A stretch of DNA of 64,000 nt from positions 308,196-372,195 of the forward strand of contig MNCI01002249.1 in assembly GCA_015680685.1 (NCBI GenBank), given 5' to 3'. Below, piece after piece: positions 34,241-45,387 of the stretch (positions are counted from its first letter, which is position 1; each line of letters starts with the position of its first letter). The translations under genes and the position numbers were made by a program. A model generated the notes under the pieces. That model did not search any database, was not told the DNA's origin, and saw nothing but the letters and a program-made list of their open reading frames with translations. Source of the DNA: Gnetum montanum. Its lineage: Eukaryota > Streptophyta > Gnetopsida > Gnetales > Gnetaceae.

Positions 34241-35271
34241 ATGCATATAAAAATAGTATATATATGTGTGCAAGTTAGTGAAATTTTTCACTTTCTCACT
34301 TTACAACAAGAGAGTTTTTGCATTTTTTTTAGAACTCTTGCACACTAGCTTCCAAAGGCCATAACTTTGCCCTCATTTTTTCAATTTCCAAAATTCTGAA
34401 ATCTTGTTGATCCTAGAGTGCTCAACTTAGTTGTGGGAGGATGCATTGCATGATATAAGCAAACAAAAATTTGAGAATTTGAGCCAAAATTTCCTAACAC
34501 CCAGAAGATATTATAAATGTTAAGTATAAAGAGATTATAAGAATCTTAAAGTTAATTAATCAAACTAAGGTCAGAAAGATTGAGATAATACTCCTAATAG
34601 ACCATATCAACTATTTCAGGCCATAATAAGTAAGGAAAACAATAGAAGGTTATAAGTAACCAAAAGATATAACACCTAAGGGATTTTAGTTTTGCAAGTT
34701 TTTCTAACTTTGTAATCATAATATGATAAGAACTTGATCTAATCAAGGATATGAGTAAGACAAAGAGCTATTAAGAACTATTATGAACATTCTAATAATT
34801 TCATACCATTGTTGATTGTAGATGATAGACCACTAGAAGGAGGACCTTCATAGCATGAAAGCTACGAAGACACAACTCTAAGTATCTTCATTATGGCCCA
34901 TACTAACCAACAATGATGAATGGAACTTAGGAGGAACTTAAGAGCAATGTATTAGTTCTAGCAAAATAAATAGGCCAATGCAATAGTTAAAATCCAAGGA
35001 GTCTCTATGCCATACTAGGTAGAGGAGATAAGGACAGAAGGGGTGAAACTTTCTAGAAGCTTGATGACAAAGGGAAGAAGTTGATGGAAGATCCATCATC
35101 TTCTAAAATACAAACTACATTAAGCCACTTCAAATTTTATTTTTGTTTTGTCATGTACTTGTGTCATTTTTGTACACACCACTACAACACTTAGAGTTAG
35201 TCAATAATCTCATACCTTCCCAATTTTGTAAAGAAAGATTGGTCCTATCTTGTTAACTCAAGTATGACTTT
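34241..35271 (+). other. E4 3' region remnant and unassigned sequence
   Basis: From about 35100 it matches the 3' region of E1 and E6 (AATAATCTCATACCTTCCC before the tract). TTCTAATAATTTC..GTTGATTGTAG|ATGATAG at about 34795-34827 resembles the branch point and acceptor of the mini-introns. I do not recognise 34241-34780; it has a GTGTGCAAG..CTTGCACAC inverted pair near 34265 and 34345. Confidence 0.5.
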
Positions 35272-35290
35272 TTAGTCAGTTGTGGGGGTT
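35272..35290 (+). other. E4 polypurine tract
   Basis: TTAGTCAGTTGTGGGGGTT before the 3' LTR. Confidence 0.75.
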
Positions 35291-36308
35291 TGATGAATCA
35301 TTAACTGGTTGAGATATCGTAGATGCTATGCCATAGATTCTACATCACATTTGCATTGTAGCATCCTTGTTGGTGCATCTCAGTTGGCTTTTATGTTGCA
35401 TTTACAATGTTGTAGATGTGATGTTGGATCTATTTGATAAAGTTAATTTTTTTTCACCTACAATATCGTATCTATGATGTTGTATATCTGATATCATAGC
35501 TCATGCTATGAAATCATAGATTCAATATCGAAGGATGTGTGCAACCTATAAATACAACACTTAGATGCATGGATTTGGATAAGTTTCATTCTATCCTTGG
35601 GTAGATTCTTGGAGTTTTGTTTCATAAGTTTAGTTATAGAGTGAATGCTCATAGTGTAGTGTTGAGTAGTTGTACGAAATCTTTCTTCAAGTGTAGTGTG
35701 CTTGGGTACAATTCATGTTTGGAAATAAAGATTGAGATTGCTTTTCATCATTACAACATCTACTTAGTTTTTTAGTTTTACTTAGCATAGTTTTTACTAT
35801 TTTCTTAGTTCAATCATTTACATTTTTAAGTACTTTACTTTCTTGTTCATTATAAAAGTAGAATGAGTATGACTAGTTTTGAGCATTTAAGTATAATCGG
35901 TTGATAATCCTAGTGGTGCTATAGCTTGCTTTTCTTGGTAGCATAATGCTTGGTAACCCAATAATGGTTACATGAGCCTAAGATGTGTACGGTAAGCTAG
36001 GATAGGATGCTCATCACTCTAGGCTAGTTTAGATTTACCTTCTTGTTGTTAGTTAGATTAAAGAATTAATTTCTCCATTATTATCAAGTTTAGCATAAGG
36101 CCACAACAATATCAATTATCATATGCCTCACTTTGGACTAAATCATATGTGACAAAGCTATCACTAGTCCAAGTGGGAAGCTAACATCATGTGATCAATG
36201 CTTAATAATCTAGATGCTACAACTAGTCCCATCCACAGAATTCGATTAGATTGTGTGTGAATGCATGTGATTCATATGTTTGAGTGTAGGGATACCTACC
36301 ACTCACCA
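35291..36308 (+). repeat. E4 3' LTR, 1018 bp
   Basis: TGATGAATC to ACTCACCA (one change from CATCA). TATA CCTATAAATAC is at about 35545-35555. U3 holds diverged palindromes such as GATATCGTAGATGC. ACATC follows. Confidence 0.9.
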
Positions 36309-37628
36309 ACATCTATGTAGTAAATAATAATATCTACAAATTACCATATCAAGGGATTCATGTGTCCCTTGCTTCCATCATTGGATTTATTTTCTTAAAT
36401 TGGACATCCTTAAGTAGGTTTGATACTTATCATTGAAGAGCTCTAGCATGGTACTTCATCTTTAGATTGATTCTAGTTCTAAATATTGGTACCAACTTTC
36501 TGCTTCTTTGATGAGGGTCGTAAGAAATAACTTTAACTTTTTCCAATCACTCTTAATATTTTAAAGGACGCAAGCATTGTGGAATGCTTAAAGATGGTGC
36601 TATGGATTCGCATTATATTCAGCTTCAAATTTGAGAATATTGTTCATGCCTAGTCGCTTAATGTGACTATTCCTTACATGCCTGATAGGGATGTAACTAC
36701 TTCTCTAATGTTAATCATGTTGCAAGTGGCTAGTAGAGGTTCTTCATGATTTTTGAGTTATAGGCTTAGTTGTAGTTGTGATCCCTTTAATGCTCATAAT
36801 GTCAATTCCTTTCTTCATGCCTAATTCTATCTCTTTGTTGTGCATAATTATCATCTTCTTTGTTAGGATACCTTCTTTGATATTCATGTCTCTCATAATC
36901 CTTACATCTTTCCTTGTCATAGTCTCTAGGTCTTTGTTCCCTCTTGTTGGATTCTACTAATGATCATGAGGTAGAAGAAGAAGCAGTTGAAGAACGGTGT
37001 TGGCTAGTTCTCCTTCTATGACTCTGTGATTCATTATCTTGTGGTTTTGTAGAAGTTTTAGGCCTTGAGATCTGCCTATGTTTGGAGTCTTCTACATCTC
37101 TCTTAGGTGTTTTTGTAAGGGTTGAATGCAATTATGTTTTGATAGGTTTGTCAAAATGAACGAGAGGCGTCTGTGAATGGGATTCATGATTTTGGTAGAA
37201 TTTTTTGATTATGAATATATCATCATTGATTTCTTCCAAGAAAACATTATAAGTTACTTTCTTTTCTTTTTTGTTGTCATGTCTTATCTCCATGGTAGCA
37301 TCCCTTCTTACTTGTGCTTTTGTGGGTTGATATGACCTTGTTATGTGTTTAGTAACATGATATCCTTCTTGTGCATGGCCAAGGTTCAACCTCATCAAGG
37401 TTGCCTACAGCATTGCTGATGTTGAACATTCAAGAGATAAAACTACATTATCGTAGAGATCTCTCCAACTTAGTTATTCATCTTGATGGAAAATAAATGT
37501 GAATTTGTATGAGCACATGAAATATTGGTTTGCATGGGTGTACTCTAGTCTTCTTCATCATATCTTTTGTCATGATTCCTTTGTGTTTCTTTGGTAGGTG
37601 GTAACTTTTCCTTAAGTGCCAAAGCCAT
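36309..37628 (-). pseudogene. gag: E3 gag, N-terminal part
   Basis: Continuation of 19638-20870 beyond E4. The start at 37628 (MALALKEKLPPTKE) is the first ATG after the PBS in the expected region. It then holds a degraded WRDL..N region near 37440-37480, a middle section with RRDATMEIRHDNKKEKK (37280-37340), an Arg/Asp-rich linker (36830-37010) and the capsid core (36320-36680). Multiple stops and frameshifts. Family III gag is clearly diverged from family I. Confidence 0.7.
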
Positions 37629-37756
37629 GTTATATGTTTGACATTCTTAAGTGTGTGTGTGTTTGTTAAAAGATTGATTAAAATTCTGTAGGATGAACTT
37701 TATGATTCTTGATACAACAAACTCTATAAGATCAACTACTAAGCAAACATTAATAC

Positions 37757-37776
37757 CTCTTTAGCAATGATGCTAA
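37757..37776 (-). other. E3 primer-binding site, strongly decayed
   Basis: The plus strand CTTTAGCAATGATGCTAA retains the spacing before the LTR and part of the tRNA-Asp match. Confidence 0.55.
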
Positions 37777-38330
37777 TGATGAGTGGTAGGATATTCAAAC
37801 ACTTCATCATACAAGTCACAAGTGTACACGCATGACCAGATCGTAATCCATGCATGGACAATGTAAGTATGCTAGAAGTTGATAATCAATTTGTGATCAT
37901 TATCTTCTCACTTCGAATTAGTGAAGTTCAATTGTATGGGTTAACTCTAAGTGAGACATATGATATCTTGATGTTGTTGGCTCATGTTACTCCTAAATGC
38001 AAACATAATAAAGGTGAGAATAAAATTTAAATCTAAATGATAATAGAAATGCAAGTCTATTCTATCCTATGGCGATGAGTATCCATTCCTAGCTTGCCAT
38101 ACACATCTTGGGCTTATGTAACAATCACTAGGTTACCAAGTGTTATGCTACTAGGTGAACCAAGAAATAACACTACTGGGATTACAAAATGATTACACTT
38201 ATATGCTCAAAAATAGTTGTACTCATTTTTGCCTCACTAATGAACATGGTAAAGTAAAATGCTTGAGAAACATAAAGAACTATACTAAAGTAAGTATATT
38301 AAAGAAATGAAAATGAAACTAAGTAAATGT
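37777..38330 (-). repeat. E3 5' LTR, truncated at the E7 junction
   Basis: Starts TGATGAGTGGTAGG and follows family III LTR order to AAACTAAGT near 38325, then switches to integrase sequence of E7. U3 and TATA are missing. Confidence 0.8.
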
Positions 38331-39009
38331 CCAAATCTAACAACTCAAACCCCTCATACACTTCTAAGTTAATGTCCAAATCAAGCTCACATGCAGTTAT
38401 AAGTGTATGAAGTTTAGGTAACTTTTTGTACACTAACTTGTATGGACAGTAGCCTATAAGAAGTTTTTGTATTGAGTGATACACCTAAAGGACATCATTG
38501 AGTTTAGTACTCTAATATTTCCTATATCTACTAATGGTCCATGTTACGATTCAAGTAATTTTCCTGTTGATTACTTTTTTTGATCATTGACTTGAGGATG
38601 ATAAGGTATTGTGAATTTATGTTGCATCCTTAAGCATTGGATTAACTTGCAAAAGGTAGCACCTGTGAAGTATGTCCCATGATAAAAAATTAGTACTCTA
38701 GGCATACCAAACCTATTTACCACTGGTTATTTTAAAAAAATCAAGCTACAATAGTAGAGGTATGATTAGAAACAACTGTAGCTTCAACTCATTTTGTATA
38801 GTATTCAACAATAATAATGACATAAGACTTCCCATTGGACATGGGAGTGATGGATCCTATGAAATTAATTTCCCAAAGGTTGAAAGGATTTGATGAATAA
38901 ATCCACTATTGGAGCCCTTTCATTCTAGTTGTTATTCCTCTATCTTGTTGGCATCTTTTGCATGAATAGGCGAAATGGTGGGCATCCTTAAAGATTGTTG
39001 GTTAAAAAT
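38331..39009 (-). pseudogene. int: E7 integrase, core and C-terminal part
   Basis: Minus-strand motifs: the degraded GPI/DFIG region near 38855, then SQRYHP-type core remnants, and GYCPYKLVYKKLPKLHTL (38385-38460) with LDLDINLEVYEGFELLDLD, which matches the C-terminal integrase of E8. It is cut at 38331 inside this domain, where the E3 LTR begins. The N-terminal part continues at 48893 beyond E8. No catalytic triad can be read with confidence. Confidence 0.72.
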
Positions 39010-39844
39010 TGATGAGAGGGGAGGTACCCCTATGCTCAACCATATGAATATGAGCGTTTCATGCATGATCTGGTCAAATTCCAAGGACTAAGCGCTTATG
39101 CGCCCTTGTGGAACAAGGATGGGTTGGTTGATCGTTGTTTTCCCAAACTTACTTGTATGTTACAATTGTATGGTTAAGTAAGCTTGAGGCATATGATTTT
39201 TATATATTTTATGTTTTTATGTCCTATGCTAATAGGGAAGGAGAGAGATAACTAATTGACTAATTTAACTTAACTACTCATTAACTAAGTTCTAACTAAT
39301 CCTAACACCAGCATCTGTATTCACTTACCATACACATCCTGAACTAGTGCAACACTACTGGGATTACCAAACGCTAATCGTTACTGGGTTACCAAGTATT
39401 ACATGCATGCTCAAAGTGATCGTACTGTGTGTGTTTACTTAAGAAAGTGTAGGGTGAAAGAAGACATTAATTTACTAGGAAAGCATTTAATAACATCAAT
39501 TAACACTAATTAATCTATTCTGGATGCTGCAAGGTTTATCATAAAGTTTGTCTTTATTACTATACACAAGGTGTGCTTAGGTACACAATGCTTGAATAAA
39601 GATCTATTCACCTTATGAATCCTACTGTGGGCACGCAAAAATAATTCTAACTCTAGAAGGGAGAAAAGGCAAGAATTTGGCTAAGGGTCTAACTATCTAA
39701 TGTAAAACCAAGTGCACCTGCCTCTTATTTATAGGCAAGGAGGCAGGTCCCGATATCGGGTATTTGACATCGCATGGTAGGCTCCGATATCATAGACCTG
39801 ATATTGTGGATGTGATATCGTGGCCCCGATATTGCGGTTCATCA
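39010..39844 (-). repeat. E8 3' LTR, 835 bp
   Basis: TGATGAGAGGGG to GGTTCATCA. TATA (reverse complement) is at about 39726-39734 and AATAAA (reverse complement) at 39553-39558. It is very close to the 5' LTR except in the U3 palindromes. Confidence 0.94.
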
Positions 39845-39858
39845 TACCCCCACAACTG
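39845..39858 (-). other. E8 polypurine tract
   Basis: Minus strand CAGTTGTGGGGGTA abuts the LTR. Confidence 0.86.
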
Positions 39859-41695
39859 AATGAAATCTCATCCTCGAGTTCCTTACAAAATATTGGGAAG
39901 GTATGAGATTATTGACTAATTAAAAACTGATGATGGAATGGGATGACAGACTCGACGTGCCCAGTGAATGGATCAATAAGCATATTACAACATTAGTGTT
40001 CATGACCATTGTGGTGAACACTCATACATAAATGACATCCAAGCCTTTATTTAGTAGCTTGAAGAGAAAGAGAGAGAAAGAAGATGAAGTGTGTTGCCGC
40101 CAATGCCAAGATTACACCTTCCATTGTTTATTCATAGCCATGCCACCAAACTTACTCCTTTCATAACCGCTCCAGTTCTAGTCCATCCTGAGTGCTTCCT
40201 CCAAGCACAATCCATTATTTGTATGATTGCCATTTGCACACACAACATAGTCACAAATGAGCAAGGATAGATAATTCATAATGCAGTTGATACCTTGCCT
40301 CGATATGAAGCACATTAGTTGAGTTGTGGTTATGGTAGAAATTGGTTTAGAGATTTATCACTGGTGACTACCCAAGGTGTAGGGGTTAGGTGAATAGTAG
40401 AATGGGAAAAAATTGAAAAATTTGTGCCAGGGCCTCCACAACTATGAGTGAACCTCCGGTAGCTATAAGATGGAAAAATATGAGGATCAAGGAAGATGGA
40501 GAAAATAACAATGGCAATGCTAATAAAGTGGATGCATAGATGGGGATGAAACAAGAAATGATTGATTGAAAAAAATGTTTAAGGAAAAGAAGTTAACAAT
40601 TGCACCAAAAAGGAATGCCAGTGGGTGCCCCCCACACCATGCTCATGTCTTTTATGCCCTAATGTCATTTGGAAGCAAGAGTTAAAAACTTAACCCACAA
40701 GAATTCACGAAAGAGAAATAATGAATCATCCTAGAAACGAACTAATGATAAAACCAACAATGAGGTGGAAAATGGGAAGAAAGATGGAGAGGAGAGAATG
40801 GAATAGAATCTCAAGAACAAGGTTGTGTAAAGTCCCTTGTGTATTTCATGGTGAAGATGACTGGGTAGAACTCATTCCAAATCCAGACTCAAACCAACCA
40901 TATTTAGTGACCTCGCATTAATACACTTGGCCAATCCATCCTATTGAAGCAACAAGAATGCCTCCACAAAGAGTGACCACCATCCCAAGGAGAGCGAGAT
41001 GGAGAAGTAGGAAGCGAGAAAGGGCCTTAGTTAGAGGAAACCTTCAGGCATGGATGCCATAACTAGTGCTTGTAGTCCATATTGCTTTATTATGTCCAAG
41101 GGGTGTGCTTTGAATTATCACTTCTTTTTTTTTTTTTGCATGAGAACCACACCATGCAAAGACTTTTTTTTATTCACTTAGCTTCCTGATATTTGAACAA
41201 TGTTAGAATGGTGGAAAACCTAAGAAAAAGCATCCAAGCACCCAAGACAATGGCCAACACAAATGCATCGAATCCCCTTGAAGTCACACCCTTTTCATCC
41301 TTTGGGTCTTTCCTTGTTTTGAAACATATCTAGCCACCAATTTATTAACAAGTTTACTTAGAAAAAGGGGAATATATAGTTCCAAGCCAAAGGAGACCAT
41401 AGAGTTGTATGGATGAGTGGACGACGTGGACTCATTTCCTATTTTACCAAAAGAACCATACCTTAGTATTAGCATCATAATTCAAAGGTAAAAACCAAAC
41501 ATTAGCAATTAATATGATATAATTTAATCCACCATCATAAGCACTTATTAGATGATGAATAAAAGTAAATCAAGTAAACAAAGAAATAGTAAAAATATGA
41601 AGGATGGTGTAAGACAAAAATAAGAAAAGTTGGAAAATGTGTAAAACAAAAATGTGTAAAACAAAAATTCAAAAAGAACTGAGGGCCTAGAATGG
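39859..41695 (-). other. E8 3' non-coding region
   Basis: Reverse-complement counterpart of E1 3565-5554 and E6 27188-29032, including the mini-intron, a GGGCACCCACTGGC segment near 40625 and an A-rich array at about 41560-41690. No intact ORF. Confidence 0.7.
40234..40293 (-). other. Candidate 60-nt mini-intron, acceptor mutated
   Basis: Minus strand: CAAG|GTATCAACTGC opens it, CCTTGCTCATTTG marks the branch region, and GTTGTGTGTGCAA|ATGG closes it, where E1 and E6 have CAG. The length is identical to both. Confidence 0.48.
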
Positions 41696-43039
41696 TTAGC
41701 ATAGGTGTCCATCTCTCCCATGACTGAGTTGGAAGGAGGAGATTTGAAATAGTGAGTAGGATTATCCACTAATAGAGGTAGCTTGTGTACTGGCTGTCTT
41801 TAGCTCATGGAAAGGTTTGGTTTGTTGCACGTTGACCAACAGCTTCTTGTCCGGGCTCTCAGGTTTTTATATAGTCATGGCCCCTAAAGGAAAAGTTGCA
41901 TAAATAATATAAGCTCCTTCCCACAGTGTTTGAAATTTAGTACGTTGTGGCACATGTATGGGATTCAAGTAGAGAACCTTATCTCCTAGTTGATATTTAA
42001 CTTTCCTAATTCTTAGGTCATGACGTTGTTTATTGAATGCTTTGTGTAGTTCATTAGATGACAGGGTAGCTAGTCGATTTTCATCTAGCAAGTTAAGGAT
42101 TACCAACCGTTGTTTCTGTGCTAGATCAAGGTCAAGGTTGAGGTCACATGCTATGGATAGTGTACGAAGCTTCGTTTGAATGGGAAGCATTAGAAGCTTT
42201 CTGTACACTAACTCATAAGGAGAGTAGCCTGTAGGGAGTTTCCATGTGGAGTGATATGCCCAAAGAGCATCATTCATTTTAGTGCTCTAGTCTAGCTTAA
42301 ACTTGCTAATAGTTCTTGCCAATATCTTTGTAATCTCCCTGTTGGTGACTTAGGCTTGACCGTTTGCTTGGGGGTGGTATGGTGTTGTTAGTTTGTGTTC
42401 GACCCCTAAGCATTGCATTAATTTTCAAAAAGTCACACATGTGAAGTGTGTACCATTGTCTGAAATAAGTGCATGAGGCACACCAAACCTATTTATGATT
42501 TTTTGTTGAACAAATCGTGCAGCTGTAGATGATGTACAATCCTTAATGGTAGCTACTTCAGTCCATTTTGTAAGGTAATCAATGACAACAACAATATAAG
42601 ATTTTCCACTGGATATTGGTGTAATTGGCCCCATAAAATCAATTCCCCAAATGTCGAAGGCTTCTAATGGTTGGATCCATTGTTGCGGACCCTCCATTCT
42701 AGTAGTCATTCCCCCATCATGTTAACAATGCTCACAAGATTGGACGAAACGATAGGCATCCCAAAATAATGTAGGCTAATAATATCGTGCAAGCAGGATC
42801 TCAATGGCTGTTCGTCTCTTGGCGTAATGACCCCCACAAGGACCCTCATGAGCATCTTGGAGAACTCATAGTTGATCTATATTAGGAACACACCATCAAA
42901 CCAAGCCATTGAAACATACTTTGTAAAGTTGCCCATTGATCTTCATAAAGTACTTGGCTCGGTGAAGAAATTGTTGTTTCTTCTTAAGGTTTAACTCTTG
43001 TGGTATTTTTTGGGTGAGGAGATAGGTAAGAATGCTACT
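41696..43039 (-). pseudogene. int: E8 integrase, decayed
   Basis: N-terminal HHCC region: DAHEGPCGGHYAKRR (about 42830-42870), then SCEHC near 42735. Core: WGIDFMGPITP (about 42625-42655, first Asp), DYLTKWTEVATIKD, LISDNGTHF (about 42435-42460, second Asp). Near 42345 the position of the catalytic Glu in NGQAEV-type motifs is TAA. C-terminal part: NDALWAYHSTWKLPTGYSPYE in two pieces (NDALWAYHSTW, KLPTGYSPYE; from 42277) and YQLGDKVLYLNPIHVPQRTK (42010-41940). The polyprotein ends LSHGRDGHLC and TAA 41696-41698. Most stops are at Gln or Trp codons. Loss of the catalytic Glu makes it inactive. Confidence 0.87.
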
Positions 43040-44700
43040 ATACTAGTTTGTCTCTGTGGGTGATTGATTATTCACTACACTAGCAAAGAGGGATTCATTA
43101 GGAAAATAATCAAAAATTGGATACTCATCCTCTTTGTTGTCCCATTGCAACCGAAATAAATGGTTAGCAACTACGGTCTCGGTGCCTTTATGATCGGTCA
43201 TTGTAAGATCAAACTCTTGTAAGATTACTAGCCATCGTATGATACGAGGGCTTACCATTGGCTTATTCATGAGGAACCTTATTGCACTATGATCTATATG
43301 TATATATACTTTATATCCCAATACATAGTGTCTAAACTTTTCTAGTGCAAACACTACAACCATTAATTCCTTCTCTGTGGTAGTGTAGTTAAGTTGTGCA
43401 CTAGCGATACTTCTACTTGCATAGTGGATGTTATAAGGATGCTTCTAGTCATCTAACTATGTAAGTACGGCTTTTAAGGCATAGTTGGATGCGTCGGTCA
43501 TGATATGAAATGGTTTGGACCAGTCGAGAGCTTGTAGAATGGGTGTTTCTACTAGCTTCTATTTTAATGTTTGGAAAGCTAGTTTGCATTCCTTGGTCCA
43601 TTTGAAAGGTACGTCATTTTTCATTAATTCCACCAATGGTTTGGAAACCTTTGAAAAGTTCTCAATAAATCTCCTATAGTAGCTAGTGTGTCCAAGGAAT
43701 GATCGAATATCTTTGACAGTTTCTGGTTGATGGGTAATTTCTTGGATAATTTTAATTTTCTCGGGGTTTACCTCTATCCCTTTGTGTGAGATTTTTTGTC
43801 CTAGTACTACGCCTTCTTGGACCATCAAATGGCTTTTCTACCAGTTGAGCCTCAAATTGGTTTCTATGCATATTTTTAACACTTTCTCTAACCGGTCTAA
43901 GGCTTGATCAAAGTTTGCTCCATAAGTGGAGAAGTCATTCATAAAGACCTCTACACTATTTCCTATCTGCTATTGGAATATGCTTAGAACTAATCATTGA
44001 AATGTTGTAGGGGCATTACATAAGCCAAACGACATCTGTTTGTATGCAAATGTTCCCCAAGGACTGGTGAACATAGTCTTGGCTTGGTCTTCTGGGGTTA
44101 TTTATATTTGGTTATATCCACTATATCCATCCAGAAAATTGTAATAGTGATGCTTTGCGATGGTGTCTAAGACTTGGTCAAAAAATGGTAATGGAAAGTG
44201 ATTTTTGAATGTTACCATATTTAGTAGCCTAAAATCTATGCACACCCTCCATTTGCCTCCATTTTAGGCGCAATAACTAAGGGGCTAACCCATTCGCTAT
44301 CAGCAATGGGGTATATGAACCCAACTTTGAGAAGTTGTTCGATTTCTTCCTTAACTACTTGCTTTAGCTTTGGGTTCAATTGCCTCTATAGTTGTCTTCA
44401 AGGCTTCATGGAGGAGTCGGTGTAAATCCTATGTTGGCATATCCTAGGATCTATTCTAGTTAATTCAGGATATGATCAAGCGAAGGATTTTGACCATTTA
44501 TTTATTACCTTTAACAGTCTATCTTTTTATTGTGAAGAAAGTTTAGCATTAATAATTATCAATTTTCCATTTTTAAGGAACATGTATTCCATATCGGTGG
44601 GCAATGGTTTCAGCTCAAGGGGCTCCTGCTTAAATTTCTTAGGGATTTCCAACTTCCTCCAATTGATATTTTCAAGGTTAATACTTGGAAGTTGGCAGTG
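43040..44700 (-). pseudogene. pol: E8 reverse transcriptase and RNase H, decayed
   Basis: RT: LPTDMEYMFLKNGKL (about 44620), SEWVSPLVIAPK (about 44290), FTSPWGTFAYKQMSFGLCNAP in two parts (FTSPWGTFAY, KQMSFGLCNAP; about 44020-44080), catalytic box FMND near 43945 instead of FMDD, LRLNW.KSHLMVQEG near 43840, and HTSYYRRFIENFSKVSKPL near 43670. RNase H: MTDASNYALKAVL near 43490, EKELMVVVFALEKFRHYVLG (about 43330-43390), IHIDHSAIRFLMNK (about 43265) and DHKGTETVVANHLFRL (about 43160-43205). The order is the usual RT-RH-INT. Stops at Gln codons and an RT frameshift near 44260; the Asp-to-Asn change hits a metal-binding residue. Confidence 0.88.
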
Positions 44701-45381
44701 TACTTGCTATAATGCATCTATGCTATTGATGTAAGCGTAAGTCAAACCCTCAGTTGGTTCCATGCATATGATTGAATTGCTTTCTTGATCGATCGTCAGC
44801 CACTAGATTCCTTCTTGTCATGTGGCTGTTGCATATAGACATCTTTGTATGTTGATCACTTGTGCACATTGATTGCATGCAAACAATTGTAAACTTTGCA
44901 CAAACAATGAGCTTTGCACACAATTACACCCTATGTCACTATATGCGATGCATGAAACTTTCTTCTTCTTGATCTTTCCAAATGTATTTTTCTTTGATAT
45001 TTCTAGGGAAAGATCACATATTTCTAGGAGTGCGTCGATGGTGCTTAGCCATGCTCTTCCCATTATGATTGGGAAGTCCCCCTTACCATTGTTCACTTGA
45101 ATCACTAGGAACTCGACTGGGTATGACCACCCACAAACAATGGTAATAATGTCCTCGACTAGTCCCAATGGAATAGTGATGGACTGGTCAACCAACTCTA
45201 GACGAATGTTGCTCTTTTTTAATGGAGGCAGGTTCCAGGCCTTGTACATTTCTTGAGAAATTAAGTTGACACTGGAACCTGAATCCAAAAGAGCCTTGCA
45301 TAGTTCATTTCTAGTGATTTGTAAGTATATCAGAGGAGTCCTAGGATCAGAGAATTTCCTAAGAAGATGGCCAGCTTTGAT
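44701..45381 (-). pseudogene. pro: E8 aspartic protease and linker
   Basis: DSGSSVNLISQEMYKAWN begins at 45288. QSITIPLGLVEDIITIVCGW follows at about 45150, and FPIIMGRAWLSTIDA at about 45040-45080. Then comes the Cys-rich linker (CNCVQ, CNQCAQVINIQRC) near 44840-44930. The fold is a single-domain retropepsin that should act as a dimer. One long open stretch (44818-45288) makes it better preserved than gag. Confidence 0.88.
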
Positions 45382-45387
45382 CTAATT
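45375..45387 (-). other. Shared UAG at gag/protease boundary
   Basis: Minus strand AAT TAG ATC AAA G; TAG is at 45382-45384. Confidence 0.52.

Larger units (their letters stand above)
20876..36308 (+). mobile_element. E4: family III element, mostly deleted, hosting E5 and E6
   Basis: The 5' LTR part (20876-21677) and 3' LTR (35291-36308) are flanked by ACATC on both sides, so they are two ends of one insertion. Inside, the rest of the 5' LTR, the PBS, gag and pol are gone. Only about 1 kb of 3' region (34241-35290) remains. A deletion after E5 inserted best explains this. Confidence 0.8.
14303..38330 (-). mobile_element. E3: family III element with gag and pol, split by E4 (20876-36308)
   Basis: Two pieces, 14303-20875 and 36309-38330, join within gag. 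ACATC flanks E4 on both sides (20871-20875 and 36309-36313), and the gag reading continues across. Order on the minus strand: truncated 5' LTR, PBS, gag, protease, RT, RNase H, integrase, 3' non-coding, internal promoter. The 3' end is cut by E2 at 14302. It is the only pol-bearing element here that also shows the internal promoter. Confidence 0.85.

Noticed and set aside
42425-42709. Endogenous pararetrovirus or other virus
   Set aside because: Integrase, paired LTRs and target duplications identify LTR retrotransposons; no movement-protein or caulimovirus features were seen.
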